NCBI GenBank assembly: GCA_024449915.1
Contig: JAMZAV010005047.1
Span: forward strand, 33,970 to 97,969
Length of the DNA stretch: 64,000 nucleotides
Direction of reading: 5' to 3'
DNA from: Sweltsa coloradensis
Lineage: Eukaryota; Arthropoda; Insecta; Plecoptera; Chloroperlidae
Part shown: piece by piece, positions 11,089-22,895 of the stretch
How the letters are laid out: each line of letters begins with the position of its first letter
Numbering within the stretch: the first letter of the stretch is position 1
Notes under the pieces: generated by a model
The model's input: the letters and a program-made list of their open reading frames with translations, nothing else
Told to the model about the DNA's origin: nothing
Databases searched by the model: none
Translations under genes and position numbers: made by a program

Positions 11089-11229
11089 AGGATCGAGTTC
11101 AAGGATAGGCCCTACACTACAAAGATTCAATTACCTGATTGAATGATCGACGCCACATACATACATACAAAGTAGCCTACTTGTGCGCTGGCATACAATA
11201 ATTCCTACATATTAGCAGCCTATTTTTCA

Positions 11230-11445
11230 ATTTATTAACATATTTCTTGTAGGTTTAAATCGCAATGGATCTAGCTGATTTTGTTAGCAGTTCTCAGTAA
11301 ACTCGTACCGGATGTCTGTTTAAAATTTCAGCGCAATCTGTTCAGCGATTCGTCTAATTTTCGATGTACAGACACACGTACAGAATCACGGAAGTGCCGT
11401 TTGAGTTGAATGGAATCAGTCGCTGCGCTCCCTCGTCTAATTAAA
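11230..11445 (-). mobile_element. family A2 left-end fragment
   Basis: It matches 3748-3947: GTTTAAATCGCAATGG, TTGTTAGCAGTTCTCAGT, then GCTGCGCTCCCTCGTCTAATT. Confidence 0.55.
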
Positions 11446-11573
11446 TGAGACCCAACAGTATCAAAACTTTGATTTAATTGCTCGTTATGACTCTTCTATT
11501 ATAATTATTTGTTAAAAGTAGATAAAAACAATTCAAAACAAACAAGCAAAACAACACATACAACCATAGGCAT

Positions 11574-12240
<667 letters not shown>

Positions 12241-12284
12241 CAAGTCTTTGAACCACTATATTTTTTCATTCTATTCTTAATTGG

Positions 12285-12757
12285 TAATACCATAGCAATT
12301 AAATTGAACTTGATAAAATTATTATATTTTAACAAATAATTTTGCAATGGAACTTGAAAAAGTAATGAGATCCCACACATAACAAAAACTTGTAAAAATA
12401 CAGCCAAACCTTACACACTCAAAAGAAATGAAATCTAAAAAAAGGGCCAAGCTCATCTACCCTTCCACATTTGCGCATTCTTAATTCATAAACGCACAGT
12501 GTCCCGTAACAACATCCTTGAAAAGCTTGGCAAAATAGAATTTGCATGACCATTACGTTAAAATTAATTAGAAAAAAAGAATTTGGATGAACTATTTCGT
12601 TTAAATTAATAGTTGCAAATTCTATTTTGCCAAGCTTTTCAAGGATGTTGTTACGGGACACTGTGCGTTTATGAATTAAGAATGCGCAAATGTGGAAGGG
12701 TAGATGAGCTTGGCCCTTTTTTTAGATCTCATTTCTTTTGAGTGTGTATAATGTTTA
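12285..12757. mobile_element. family D fold-back element (second copy)
   Basis: The same palindromic arms as 9538-10,137: AAGGGCCAAGCTCATCTACC, TTGAAAAGCTTGGCAAAATAG and complements. It lacks the outer CCAGTCCTTATACC extension. It directly abuts the E terminus at 12,763. Confidence 0.6.
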
Positions 12758-13149
12758 CACATCTAGGGCGACGGTCGTTCGCCCGCAGCCAAGCGCACGA
12801 GACTACTAGAAGGCGATGACTAACTCGACCCTGTTTACTTCTACCCGAGTTGGGGGATTTTTAGCTATCTGCACACGCCGCCCCGAAAGATTTACAATCT
12901 TGAAACTCGAAATATGACCTGATATGTGGTCCATGACATACCAAAAAAAAATCAGCCCGATCCGATAACCCGTTCTGTGTTAAAAAAGTGCGTAAAAATC
13001 GACGAAAATCTTTCGGCTGGCTGGTTGGTTGGTTGGTTGGGGGTGGGATTCTGCCAGAGAGGAATAAGAGCCTACAGAGAAAACGGTACATCTTAGAACT
13101 ATGAAACTTGGACCACACTTAGATCTCAGACTCACATACTTCCGTCGAG

Positions 13150-14640
13150 AGACAAGCAATATTCCACCCCCAACACCCCCTAAATCATCCCCTAAAATGA
13201 AAATAATTCATAGCTCTAACCTAAAATTGAATTTTTAATCAAATTAGTTATTAAAATTATGTTCCAATGTGTTTTAACCTAATCGGCCTATTTTCATTAT
13301 GTAAACCACATTTTGTCAACCCCCATCCCTAATAGTTTATATTATTTTTACCTTGATTTCCAGCATTCACCACGAAGGCACCTAATGAGTTATCATCGTG
13401 GAATTTGACATGTTGGTACATAAAAATATGAAAAATAATCCGCCGAAAGGCAAGCGATATTCCACCCCCAACCCCCAAAATTGGAATAATTCGTAGCTCT
13501 AATCTTAAATTGAGGTTTTATTCAGATTAGTTATTAAAATTATGTTTTAATGTGTTTTAACCCAATCGGCTTATTCTCATTTCCTAAACCACATTTTGTC
13601 AACCCCCATCCCTTATAGTTTATGTTACTTTTACCTTGATTTCCAGCATTCACCAAGAAGGCACCTAATGAGTTTTCAGCATGAAATTTGGCATGATTGT
13701 AAATACTTATATGAAAAATAATTCGCCGAGAGGCAAGCGATATTCCACCCTCAACACCCCCTAAATCATCCCCTAAAATTGGAATAATTCATAGCTCTAA
13801 CCCAAAATAGAATTTTTATTCAAATTAGTAAATTATGTTTAAATGTGTTTTAACCCAATCGGCCTATTCTCATTTCCAAAACCACATTTTGTCAACCCCC
13901 ATCCCCTAATAGTTTATATTATTTTAACCTTGATTTCCAGCATTCACCACGAAGGCACCTAATGAGTTATCATCATGAAATTTGACATGATGGTACATAA
14001 TAATATGAAAAATAATTCATCGAGAGGCAAGCGATATTCCACCCCCAACACCCCCTAAAATTGGAATAATTCATAGCTCTAATCTAAAATTTATGTTTTA
14101 TTCAAATTAGTTACTAAAATTATGCTTTAATGTGTTTTAACCCAATCGGCCTATTCTCATTTCCTAAACCACATTTTGTCAACCCCCATCCCTTATAGTT
14201 TATATTATTTTTACCTTGATTCTCAGCATTCACCATGAAGGCACCTAATGAGTTATCAGCATGAAATTTGGCATGATGGTACATAAGAATACTCATATGA
14301 AAAATAATTCGCCGAAAGGCAAGCGATATTCCACCCCCAACACCGCCTTAATCATCCCCTAAAATTGGAATAATTCATAGCTCTAACCCAAAATTGAATT
14401 TTTATTCAAATAATAAATTATGTTTTAATGTGTTTCAACCCAATCGGCCTATTCTCATTTCATAAACCACATTTTTTCAACCCCCATCCCTAATTGTTTA
14501 TGTTATTTTTACCTTGATTTCCAGCATTCACCATGAAGGCACCGAATGAGTTATCAGCATGAAATTTGGCATGATGGTACATAATAATATGAAACATAAT
14601 AATCCGCCAGGAGGCAAGCGATATTTCACCCCCACTGTTC
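13150..14640. repeat. ~295 bp tandem array in the left E arm
   Basis: The anchor GGCAAGCGATATTCCACCC or close variants occurs near 13,152, 13,450, 13,732, 14,026, 14,318 and 14,613, giving spacings of 282-298 bp. Each unit has a C-rich stretch (CCCCCAACACCCCC), CCCAATCGGCCTATTCTCAT and CCAGCATTCACCA. No unit-length reading frame persists. Confidence 0.85.
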
Positions 14641-14849
14641 CCTACCTCCACCCTTAACTTTGGGAAAAACTTTAGGTCGTATTTAACACAATTTTAATAT
14701 TTTAATTGCTGATTAAAATTATGCATCAATGTGTTATATTCTAACAAAAGATAGTAGCTTTTGTTTCTAGACAATCTGTTTTAAAAGGCACTGCATCCAC
14801 CTTTACACGTATTTCACGCCTTGATATGATACAAACAACAAAAAGATGT

Positions 14850-15365
14850 GATATCAACCCAAAATATAAAAAATTGTAAAAAACGGCAGCCATTCTCCTT
14901 CCAAAGTCTTCGGCTGTGAATGCTGTGAGATATAGAATTTGAGCCAAGCATTTCATTCTTTCTCCCTAGTTTTGCATTGAAAAGAAATAAGATCATTTCG
15001 CCTGTTGACGAGCTCCAAGCTAACCATTTTCGTGGTAAAAAAAAGTAAAAATTCTAAACTCAAAATCATAAAAAAATTACTTGGCTATTGATTTTGGTAC
15101 GAGGACTTTAAAAAGTCAATGGGCAAGTAATTTTTTATGATTTTGAGTTTAAAATTATTACTTTTTTTTACCACGAAAATGGTTGCATGGCTTGGCGCTC
15201 GTCAACAGGCGAAATGATCTTATTTCTTTGCAATGCAAAACTAGGGAGAAAGAATGAAATGCTTGGCTCAACTTCTATCTCACAGCATTCACAGCCGAAG
15301 ACTTTGGAAGGAGAGCTTGGCTGCCGTTTTTTTTTTACAAATTTTTGTATTTTGGGGGTTACATA
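14850..15365. mobile_element. family B fold-back (first of two in E)
   Basis: Inverted arms of about 200 bp contain AAAACGGCAGCC, TCTTCGGCTGTGAATGCTGTG, TTTCATTCTTTCTCCCTAGT and TCGCCTGTTGACGAGC, with complements. The centre contains TTACTTGGCTATTGATTTTGG. Other B copies: 16,290-16,810, 33,478-34,600 (interrupted), 42,545-43,060, and a half copy at 29,995-30,345. Confidence 0.75.
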
Positions 15366-15389
15366 CTACACATGAAGACAAGCACAAAA

Positions 15390-15700
15390 AAGAAACTGAT
15401 TTATATATATTTTTTTTATATAATTTTGATTTCTATTGTGTCCTCAATCATATTTTCGGGTGTATTCAACAGCCATGTACGAAGAGCTTTTTTGATTGCG
15501 TGAAGATTAGTACACGGTTTGATTGTTACCGGGATTGTGTTGTAGATTTTGGGGCCAAGATATTATGATGTACTTTTTAAATAACCATGTTTTAGGATAA
15601 TGTTTTGTTAGTATTATTGATAGTACGTCGTGGTTGTGGTTTATAGAAGGAAATATCGATTTGTGCGTTTCAATAAAATATTGAGACAAAATAAAAATAT
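15390..15700 (-). pseudogene. LINE ORF2 C-terminal remnant
   Basis: On the reverse strand one frame reads ...GPKIYNTIPVTIKPCTNLH then AIKKALRTWLLN, ending at a stop near 15,411. This is the conserved tail found after the reverse transcriptase of many APE-type LINEs (GxKxWNSLP...FKKxLKxxLL). The upstream part is out of frame or lost. It lies in the non-palindromic centre of the E element, so it entered after or during assembly of the palindrome. Confidence 0.5.
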
Positions 15701-16289
15701 AATTTCAAAATTGATAATATTTGCGTTTCTTGATGGTAAATAAAGAAGAAATCATGGGAACTACATTATTATTCCGGGGGTTAGGGGGTTAAACTTTGCA
15801 TTTCATTCAAGAATCAAGCCACTTGGCACAGTTACTTATAAGACCTTATTGATTGATTGAATCGAGGGTGCCAAGATGAAATTGCCATATAGCACCACTG
15901 ACACAGTGGCGGACTGGGGCCGCCCAGTGACATGTTGGATGCATTTTTGTATGTTCAATCAGTCAAACAAGCTAAGAGAGGACTCTAATCAATCGTAATC
16001 CCTTTATTTCTACGAAGGTAACGTGAAAATCGGAATTGGCAGAATTTACCTTTTGGAGTAAAAAAAAACGGCAATAAAGGCACATTTCAAATCGAAGACT
16101 TATTGAGTTATCGTTGGGAGAGAACACAATAGTTTGTATAACTGTATAATGCTCAAAAGAAGAATTATAATATTGAAGTCACTAAAATTAATTGTTTTCG
16201 CTGTGAGATTACATAAATGGCCAAAAAGGCTATATTTATTAAAACAAAAACAGCAGACTTCAACCATGGAAGATATAGCGATAAGTATG

Positions 16290-16925
16290 ATCCCCCACAA
16301 ATAATTTTTTTTTGTAATAAACGGCAGCCAAGCTCTCCTTCAAAAGTTTTCGGCTGTGAATGCTCTGAGATATAGAAGTCGAGCCAATCATTTCATTCAT
16401 TCTCCCTAGTTTCGCATTGAAAAGAAGTAAGATCATTTTGCCTGTTGATGAGCGCCAAGCCAATCATTTTCGTGGTAAAAAAATTAAAAATTTTAATCTC
16501 AAAATCATAAAAAAGTTACTTTGCCATTGAATTTGGTTCATTACGAGAACTCTAAAAAGTCAATGGCCAAGTATTTTTTTTTTTTTTTATGATTTTGAGT
16601 TTGAAATTTTTACTTTTTTATCACGAAAATGGTTGGCTTGGCGCTTGTCAACAGACGAAATGATCTTACTTCTTTTCAATGTGAAACTAGGAAGAAAGAA
16701 TGAAATGCTTGGCTCAACTTCTTTATCTCACAGCATTCACAGCCGAAGACTTTTGAAGGAGAGCTTGGCTGCCGATTTTTCTTTTACAAATTTTTTATAT
16801 TTTTGGGGGATATCACATCTTTTTGTTGTTTGTATCACAATATCAAGGCGTGAAATACGTGAAATACGTGTAAAGGTGGATGCAGTGCCTTTAAAACAGA
16901 TTGTCTAGAAACAAAAGCTACCACC
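16290..16925. mobile_element. family B fold-back (second in E) plus flank
   Basis: The same inverted arms as 14,850-15,365, here with a T-rich centre near 16,570. The right side continues as GGATATCACATCTTTTTGTT and AAAGGTGGATGCAGTGCC, matching the left-arm sequence of E at about 14,750-14,850 in inverse orientation. Confidence 0.75.
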
Positions 16926-18143
16926 TTTTGTTTTTGTTTGCAATCTGGAGTTGGCAATATACAATGTTGTTATTACATTTCCTATGGATAATGTCGTCTT
17001 GGGTTTTTGTGTGAATGATCTGTTGACCGGACTATAACACATTGACGCATAATTTTAATCAGAAATTAAAATATTTAAATTGTATTAAATACGACCTAAC
17101 GTTTTTCCCAAAGTTAAGGGGTGGTAGGGAACAGTTGGGGTGGAATATCGCTTGCCTCTCGGCGGATTTATTTTTCATATTATTATGTACCATTATGCCA
17201 AATTTCATGTTGATAATATCAGGTGCCTTCATGGTGAATGCTGGAAATCAAGGTAAAAGTAATATAAACGATTAGGGATAGGGGTTGAAAAAATGTGGTT
17301 TAGGAAATGAGAATAACCCGATTGGGTTGGAACACATCAAAACACAATTTTTAATAACTTAATTGAATCAATATTCAATTTTAGGTTAGAATTATGAATT
17401 ATTTCAATTTTAGGGGATGATTTAGGGGGTGTTGGGGGTGGAATATTGCTTGCTTCTCGGCGGAAGTATATGAGTCTGAGGTACATCTAAGTGTGGTCCA
17501 AGTTTCATAGTTCTAAGATGTACCGTTTTCTCGGTAGACTCTTATTCCTCTCTGTCAGAATCCCTAGCTAGCTAGCAATCCACCCAGCCAGCCGGAAGGT
17601 TTTCGTCGATTTTTACGCACTTTTTTAACACAGAACGGGTTATTGGATCGAGCTGATTTTTTTTTGGTATGTCATGGACCACATATCAGGTCATATATCG
17701 AGTTTCAAGATTGTAAATCTTTCGGGACGGCGTGTGCAGATAGGTGAACCCCCCCACCCCCCCAACTCGGGTAGGAGTAAACAGGGTCGAGTTATCATCG
17801 CCTATACTAGCAGTCGCGTGCGCTTGGCTGCGGGCGAACGACCGTCGCCCTAGATATTTTATGAACAAAACAAAAAATATATTGAGAACACACTAGCTAG
17901 AATTGGAAGCTTCAGTTTTAAAATTCAAACAAAAATAATAAAAAATGCACATTAATCATTATTAAATTTTAGAAGAACTAATTGGACTACATTCTTTGTG
18001 TGGAAAGGGGGCAATAATTAGAAAATTTTGAGCACAATACCAAATAATATATTGCGGAGCCTAAAAAATTTGAAGTTTCTGGCTTCGAGAATTCGATAAA
18101 AATGGCACAAATAATTCCAGACATTGTTATGTTTGGTTTGTTA

Positions 18144-18511
18144 AGCATCATTCACAATTAGTTCTAAGGCGTAAGGCGCAAGGCCTAAGGCGTAATAATT
18201 TGTATTGCCGAGTATGTGTTTCAATCAGAACGTTCACAACACGTCCTAAGTCGCAAGGCGTATGGTTTATGTCGTAACGAATTGCCCAAAATCCAATTCT
18301 TACGACAGGTTTCTTACGACGAGCTAATCACGAACAAGGAAACTCCCCACTCCTGCTTATTTCATTCCACAGCTGACTGTGCGCGCATGCGCAATACACA
18401 GGAGCAATGAAAAATGGTATGGTTGTTGTAAACGCCTAGCATTTCTTACGACTTACGCCTTACGCCTTAGACCTTGCGCCTTACGCCTTAGAACTAATTG
18501 TGAATGATGCT
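18144..18511. mobile_element. MITE with TTA target duplication (PIF/Harbinger-like)
   Basis: The terminal inverted repeat begins AGCATCATTCACAATTAGTT. It continues through reiterated AAGGCGTAAGGCG motifs for about 60 bp on each side. TTA is duplicated at 18,141-18,143 and 18,512-18,514. A 3 bp TWA duplication is characteristic of PIF/Harbinger; the family call rests on that alone. The interior has more TACGAC/GTCGTA motifs and no gene. Confidence 0.65.
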
Positions 18512-18526
18512 TTAGCTACCACGTAA

Positions 18527-18582
18527 TATGTACAAGGCCGCCTCGCGAACGCTTTTTCCAGTCGAGTGGATGGATGAGCTTT
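18527..18582 (-). mobile_element. family A right-end fragment
   Basis: GGCCGCCTCGCGAACGC...GGATGGATGAGC resembles the right end of the copy at 10,384. It is abutted directly by the left end of the next A copy. Confidence 0.5.
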
Positions 18583-18909
18583 TTGGATGAGCGAAGCGAA
18601 GACTTCAATTTCACTAACCTCCCAAAAAAAATTTGCTCGGGTGTTTTTTTTTCTTTTCTGTTTGTTCGCTCTCTACCGGGCAAACGGCATATGCGATCTT
18701 GATGAAAATCGGAGGGGAGAAATTCGATCGTTCAAAATCTCTGAACTTAGACCTGCCACGTTTTTGGGTACTATCGAAAAAATATTTCTCATGAATATCG
18801 TACTTTTACGATTTTTTTCCGAATTTTAGTGTGATATTTTCGTGACATTTGGGCCGATTCTGACCAAACGGGTGGGTGTACAACGTTCATATTTTACATG
18901 GACATTAAG
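18583..18909 (+). mobile_element. family A copy, 3' truncated
   Basis: It starts TTGGATGAGCGAAGCGAAG and proceeds through the usual phrases to TACATGGACATTAAG. There it stops at the start of the gypsy integrase fragment. The right end is missing. Confidence 0.65.
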
Positions 18910-19735
18910 AAGATTGAAGATTGCGCATGCAGAGAGAGACACCGTTCGTCACGTAAAGTTCCTTTTTGCCCATAGAACTACAGTGCATAGTACGTACCAC
19001 TGGGATGACCCCATCATACCTTATGTTCAACCGGGAGCTCCGCGATAATATACCCTCCATCCAACATTCCAAACGAGTGCCCGATGAAGCGATCCGAGAC
19101 CGGGATGCTGAACAGAAAGGAAAGAGGAAATTGTATATTAATGTCGCAGTTGGCGATGTGGTATTGGTCAAGCAACCCATCACTCACAAATGTTCGATAC
19201 CTTTTTCTCCAGTTCCGTTGAAGGTCACCGCGCAAGAGGGGTATACAGTGACAGTCCAGTCCAGTCAAGTCCAGTCCAGTCAGTCCAGTCCAGTCCAGTC
19301 CAGTCCAGTCCAGTCAGTCCAGTCCAGTCCAGTCCAGTCCAGTCCAGGTCCAGGTCCAGTCCAGCAGTCCAGTCCAGTCCCGTCCAGTTCCAGTCCAGTC
19401 CAGTCCAGTCCGTCAGCCGTCCGCAGTCCAGTCCAGTCCAGTCCAGTCCAGTCTAGTCCAGTCCAGTCCAGTCCAGTCCAGTCCAGTCCAGTCCAGTCAC
19501 CATTTGGTGCAACTTATCGTCGCAACACTACGTTTGTGAAAAGATTTGGCAGTGGAGCCGCCAGTTCCTGAAGTAGATGTTCCTGAGGGTGCGGCCCATG
19601 CGCCAACTCCACAGCATAACCCGGTTCCGTTTCCAGACTATGCGCCAGCTTCACAGTGTGAGCATCGGAAGCTGGCCAGGTTTTTAGATTTACTTTTACA
19701 GAAGTATTATCATAATATTCAGGTTTGTTGAATTT
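18903..19735 (+). pseudogene. gypsy-type integrase C-terminal fragment
   Basis: The frame open at 18,966-19,571 and its neighbour encode the end of a retroviral-type integrase. After a short ...VKFLFAHRTTVHST segment comes TGMTPSYLMFNREL, which is the conserved 'TGxSPxxLxxGRxL' region after the catalytic core. A basic linker follows, then VGDVVLVKQ, the SH3-like C-terminal domain. The catalytic DDE core is absent. From 19,253 to 19,497 the frame is swollen by (CAGTC)n; it resumes with FGATYRRNTTFVKRF. A proline-rich frame continues at 19,546-19,731. This is a decayed fragment, not a working gene. Confidence 0.75.
19253..19497. repeat. (CAGTC)n microsatellite within the integrase frame
   Basis: About 245 bases of CCAGT units with a few interruptions. 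It is flanked by GTGACAGTCCAGT on one side and CCAGTCACC on the other. The seed AGTCCAGT is therefore probably the original coding sequence. Confidence 0.9.
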
Positions 19736-19988
19736 TGCTGGGATTCATTTAATGGTGGGGTTAATGTAGTTTTATAGTTTGAACTTATATTCCTGTATAA
19801 AGTTTCTCTGGAGAGAAGAGCCAAGATGGCGGAAAAACGCATTATGTTATGTAGCTTCGATGCGTTGTAATTAATAGTATTTAGTAGAACCCAAATACCA
19901 TAATAATAAAATCAGAACTAGAATGAAGTTCGCGGTGACGGAGGCATTTTTGAAAATATTTCCAATTTCTATTTTCTACGCCATATTT
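19736..19988 (+). other. possible gypsy 3' LTR start
   Basis: A purine stretch (AATGGTGGGG) near 19,750 follows the end of the pol-related frame. It could be the polypurine tract before TGTAGTTTTATAG. No second LTR copy is in the window, so this is weak. Confidence 0.25.
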
Positions 19989-20771
19989 TTGGATGAGCGT
20001 AGCGAGCGAAGCGAGTGGAGCGAAGACTTCAATTTCACTGACCCCCCAAAAAATTAAGCTCAAGTGTTTTTTTTTTTTTTTTTTTTTGTTTGTTTTTCCG
20101 TCTGTTTGTTCGCTCTCTACCGGGCAAACGGCATATGCGATCTTGATAAAAATTTGACAGGACCTTCGAAATCTCTGAACTTAGACTTGCCACGTTTTTG
20201 GGTACAATCGAAGAAATATTTCTTATGAATATCGTACTTTTACGATTTTTTTCGATTTTTATTGCGATATTTTCGTGCCATTTGGGCCAATTCTGACCAA
20301 ACGGGTGGGGCTACAACGTTCATATTTCACATGGACATTAAGGTAATGGTGATGTATTGCTTTCTGAAAGAAAAAGTTAAAAAAGTTAGCCAGAATCGAG
20401 AGAAATAAAGCTTTTAATATACGTTTTTTGACTTTTTGTGCGATATTTTCGTGCCATTTGGGCCAATTCTGACCAAACGTTTGGGGCTACAACGTTCATA
20501 TTATACATGGACATTAAGGTTATGGTTATGTATTACCTTTTGAAAGAAAAAGTGGAAAAATTTAGCCAGAATCCATAGAAATAAAGCTTTTAATACAAGT
20601 TTTTTACGGTAAATAATACCAATTGACAAGAAACAAAAGAAACTTGACAACATTCACCTTCAATGCGTAGGCAGCAAAACAAAGCACTTGCAAAAGTAAA
20701 GATATCCCACGCAAACTAAAACCTTTAAAAAGCTCATCCATCAACGCGGCGGGACTTTAGCGTTTTCCTAG
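19989..20771 (+). mobile_element. family A copy, complete
   Basis: It begins TTGGATGAGC followed by an expanded GTAGCGAGCGAAGCGAGTGG motif. It ends AACGC, loop, GCGTTTTCCTAG followed by T. Both internal blocks with ACCAAACG are present. Confidence 0.7.
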
Positions 20772-20850
20772 TTTTATACACATCCTACACAAAACAACTG
20801 TATAAAATTAAGTTTTTGCATTACATTTTTCTGACTTGAGGATTCAAAAT

Positions 20851-21109
20851 TGTTAGATCGGAGCATCTTCAAATAATGTGATTTAACCTCTTTGTTATTC
20901 TTTGTTTTGGTTACGGGTTCTTTTGTTCTTGTTTATCATCTTTATTATCAAATCACCTTTCTTTCAATGTCTTTCAATGTCTTCTTATCACCTATGTTAT
21001 TATCACCTATATCTTCACCTATGTATTTCTCTATCACCTATGTCTGCGCATCACCTACTTAAATAAAAGCTTATTTGATTTCACCTTTGCTTTCTTCACC
21101 TGATTAACA
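20851..21109 (+). repeat. 5' LTR (259 bp)
   Basis: It starts TGTTAGATCGGAGCATC and ends CACCTGATTAACA. A tandem CACCTATG motif fills the middle. AATAAA at about 21,061-21,067 is a candidate polyadenylation signal. Confidence 0.9.
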
Positions 21110-21170
21110 TGGTCAATCTCCGTGGCCGGATAACTCCGAGATTCGATACCTAACTGTGAGTTATCTATAA

Positions 21171-21735
21171 TAATAACACATAACAAAAACTTGTAGAAAT
21201 ACAGCCAAACCTTACACACTCAAAAGGAATGAGATCTAAAAAAAGGGCCAAGCTCATCTACCCTTCCACATAAACGTACAGTGTCCCATAACAGCATCCT
21301 CGAAAAGCTTGGCAAAATAGAATTTGCGATTATTAATTTAACGTAATAGTTTATCCAAGTTCTTTTTTTCTAATTAATTTAAACGTAATAACATGCAAAT
21401 TCTATTTTGCCAAGCTTTTCGAGAATGCTGTTATGGGACACTGTACGTTTATGTGGAAGGGTAGATGAGCTTGGCCCTTTTTTTAGATCTCATTCCTTTT
21501 GAGTGTGTAAGGTTTGGCTGTATTTCTACAAGTTTTTGTTATGTGTGTGATCTCATTACTTTTTCAAGTTCCATTACAAAATTATTTGCTAAAATATAAT
21601 ATTTTTATCAAAGTTGATTTAAATTCTATGGTATTAGCAGTAACAATATAGGATGTAAAATATCTAGACCCGGATTCATGTACATCCTGGGTATAGGTGG
21701 TATAACCATGGTATAACGACGGTATAAGGACTGGA
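21171..21735. mobile_element. family D fold-back inside the LTR element
   Basis: Palindromic arms as at 9538 and 12,285, with shortened arm ends (the ATTTGCGCATTCTT segment is missing on both sides). The outer extension (GGTATAGGTGGTATAACC, GGTATAAGGACTGG) lies on the right, so the element is inverted relative to the 9.5 kb copy. Confidence 0.65.
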
Positions 21736-22384
21736 CCCCAATTCTTGAGTTCGTGGGAGATGAGTTGAAAACGCAATTTGAAAACGAAGTCGTTTTCGTT
21801 TTCGAAGGAATTGGTATTCTTGAACGGTATCGTGGAAAACGTCATGGGTTGTGAGTTGAAAGCATTGATATTAAACCCCAATTATATAGGATGTCTATGG
21901 TTGAAAGAGTATCACGAAATCCAAACACTTTAAAAAGATTTGCGTATAACAAAGAGCTCGAAAAAGTTCTATATTTATTCTAGATGGCAGTGCCTTCATA
22001 AACGCGGGCCAATCGAAAGACAAGTTGTATGAAATGATTTGATTGTTGCAATTATGTAAACAAACAGATGAGCAAGTTCATCCTTGGTTCATATCAGAAC
22101 AATGTTGTGCTGGCATAGGGTTGGCTAGGCTTGTCAAACATATAATGTAAGTATGAATTTTACTAGTCCTATAGCCAAATGGAACTTTAGACCTACACTT
22201 TTGCATTATAAATAATTTTCCCCATCTGGGCCTAGGCCAGGGACGGTTTCTGATTTGTTTTATGAGAGTATAATGACACCTTTTCTCGTTCCACACAAAG
22301 AAGAAAAATTTTAAATGTCCGCTATTTGTTTACGTATCGCACTTTCCCGCCTAACTCTGCTTATACCGTCAACAAGTGTCAAGT

Positions 22385-22871
22385 AACTATGGTTACTTGT
22401 TGATTGTATGCCAAGTGTTTAAGGCTTATTTTAAAACCTTTATTTGGAAGCCTTCCAACAAACTTTTTCAACTTTTTTTTTCAAAGAGACTATATTTCTA
22501 TAACCTTAATGTCCATGTAAAATATGAACATTGTAGTCCCACCCGTCTGGTCAGAATCGCGGGCCGACGTATTAGATGTTAGCAGTAGTAGGCAGTAGTA
22601 GGCAGTAGTAGGCAGTAGCTAACATCCTTAAAGTGATTTTGAGCATGTTTCAAGCCATTTTTTCACCAAGAAGGAATAATCGTACCCCAATAAAATTTGG
22701 CATGTGTTGTCAGGTACCTAAATCCCCTCGATTGTGATAGTTTTCAAGTTCACATCACGTTACATGACGGCTGGGTAACACCTCGAAATCACCCCAACTC
22801 TGCTTGGTGTATAAGGTGCTTGAGTGTGTAGCGCACCGCGGCTTGGCTGCGGCGCCCTAACGGGCACCTAG
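22385..22871. mobile_element. family C terminus and arm (right), inside the LTR element
   Basis: The reverse complement of 11,574-12,240. It runs from the AGTAACTATGGTTACTTG and CTTTATTTGGAAGCCTTCC region through a short GCAGTAGTAG repeat to GGCTGCGGCGCCCTAACGGG and CACCTAG. It stops 24 bases before the ATG of the ORF. Confidence 0.7.
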
Positions 22872-22895
22872 ATACAGTCCACACACCACATCATC

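Larger units (their letters stand above)
12763..17853. mobile_element. family E giant palindromic element, complete, 5.1 kb
   Basis: The two ends are inverted copies of CTAGGGCGACGGTCGTTCGC, each able to form a terminal GGGCGA/TCGCCC hairpin, followed by CGCAGCCAAGC. The arms match inward: the subterminal phrase with GTATGTCATGGACCACATA at about 12,920 and 17,672; tandem ~295 bp units; the AGTAGCTTTTGTTTCTAGAC segment at about 14,750 and 16,905; and a B palindrome on each side. The left arm has five repeat units, the right about one. The centre (15,366-16,289) is not palindromic and holds a LINE remnant. No transposase gene was seen. Confidence 0.75.

Noticed and set aside
18966..19571. A 201-residue serine/glutamine/proline-rich protein
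   Set aside because: The middle is (CAGTC)n. Only the flanks are coding sequence, from a gypsy integrase fragment.
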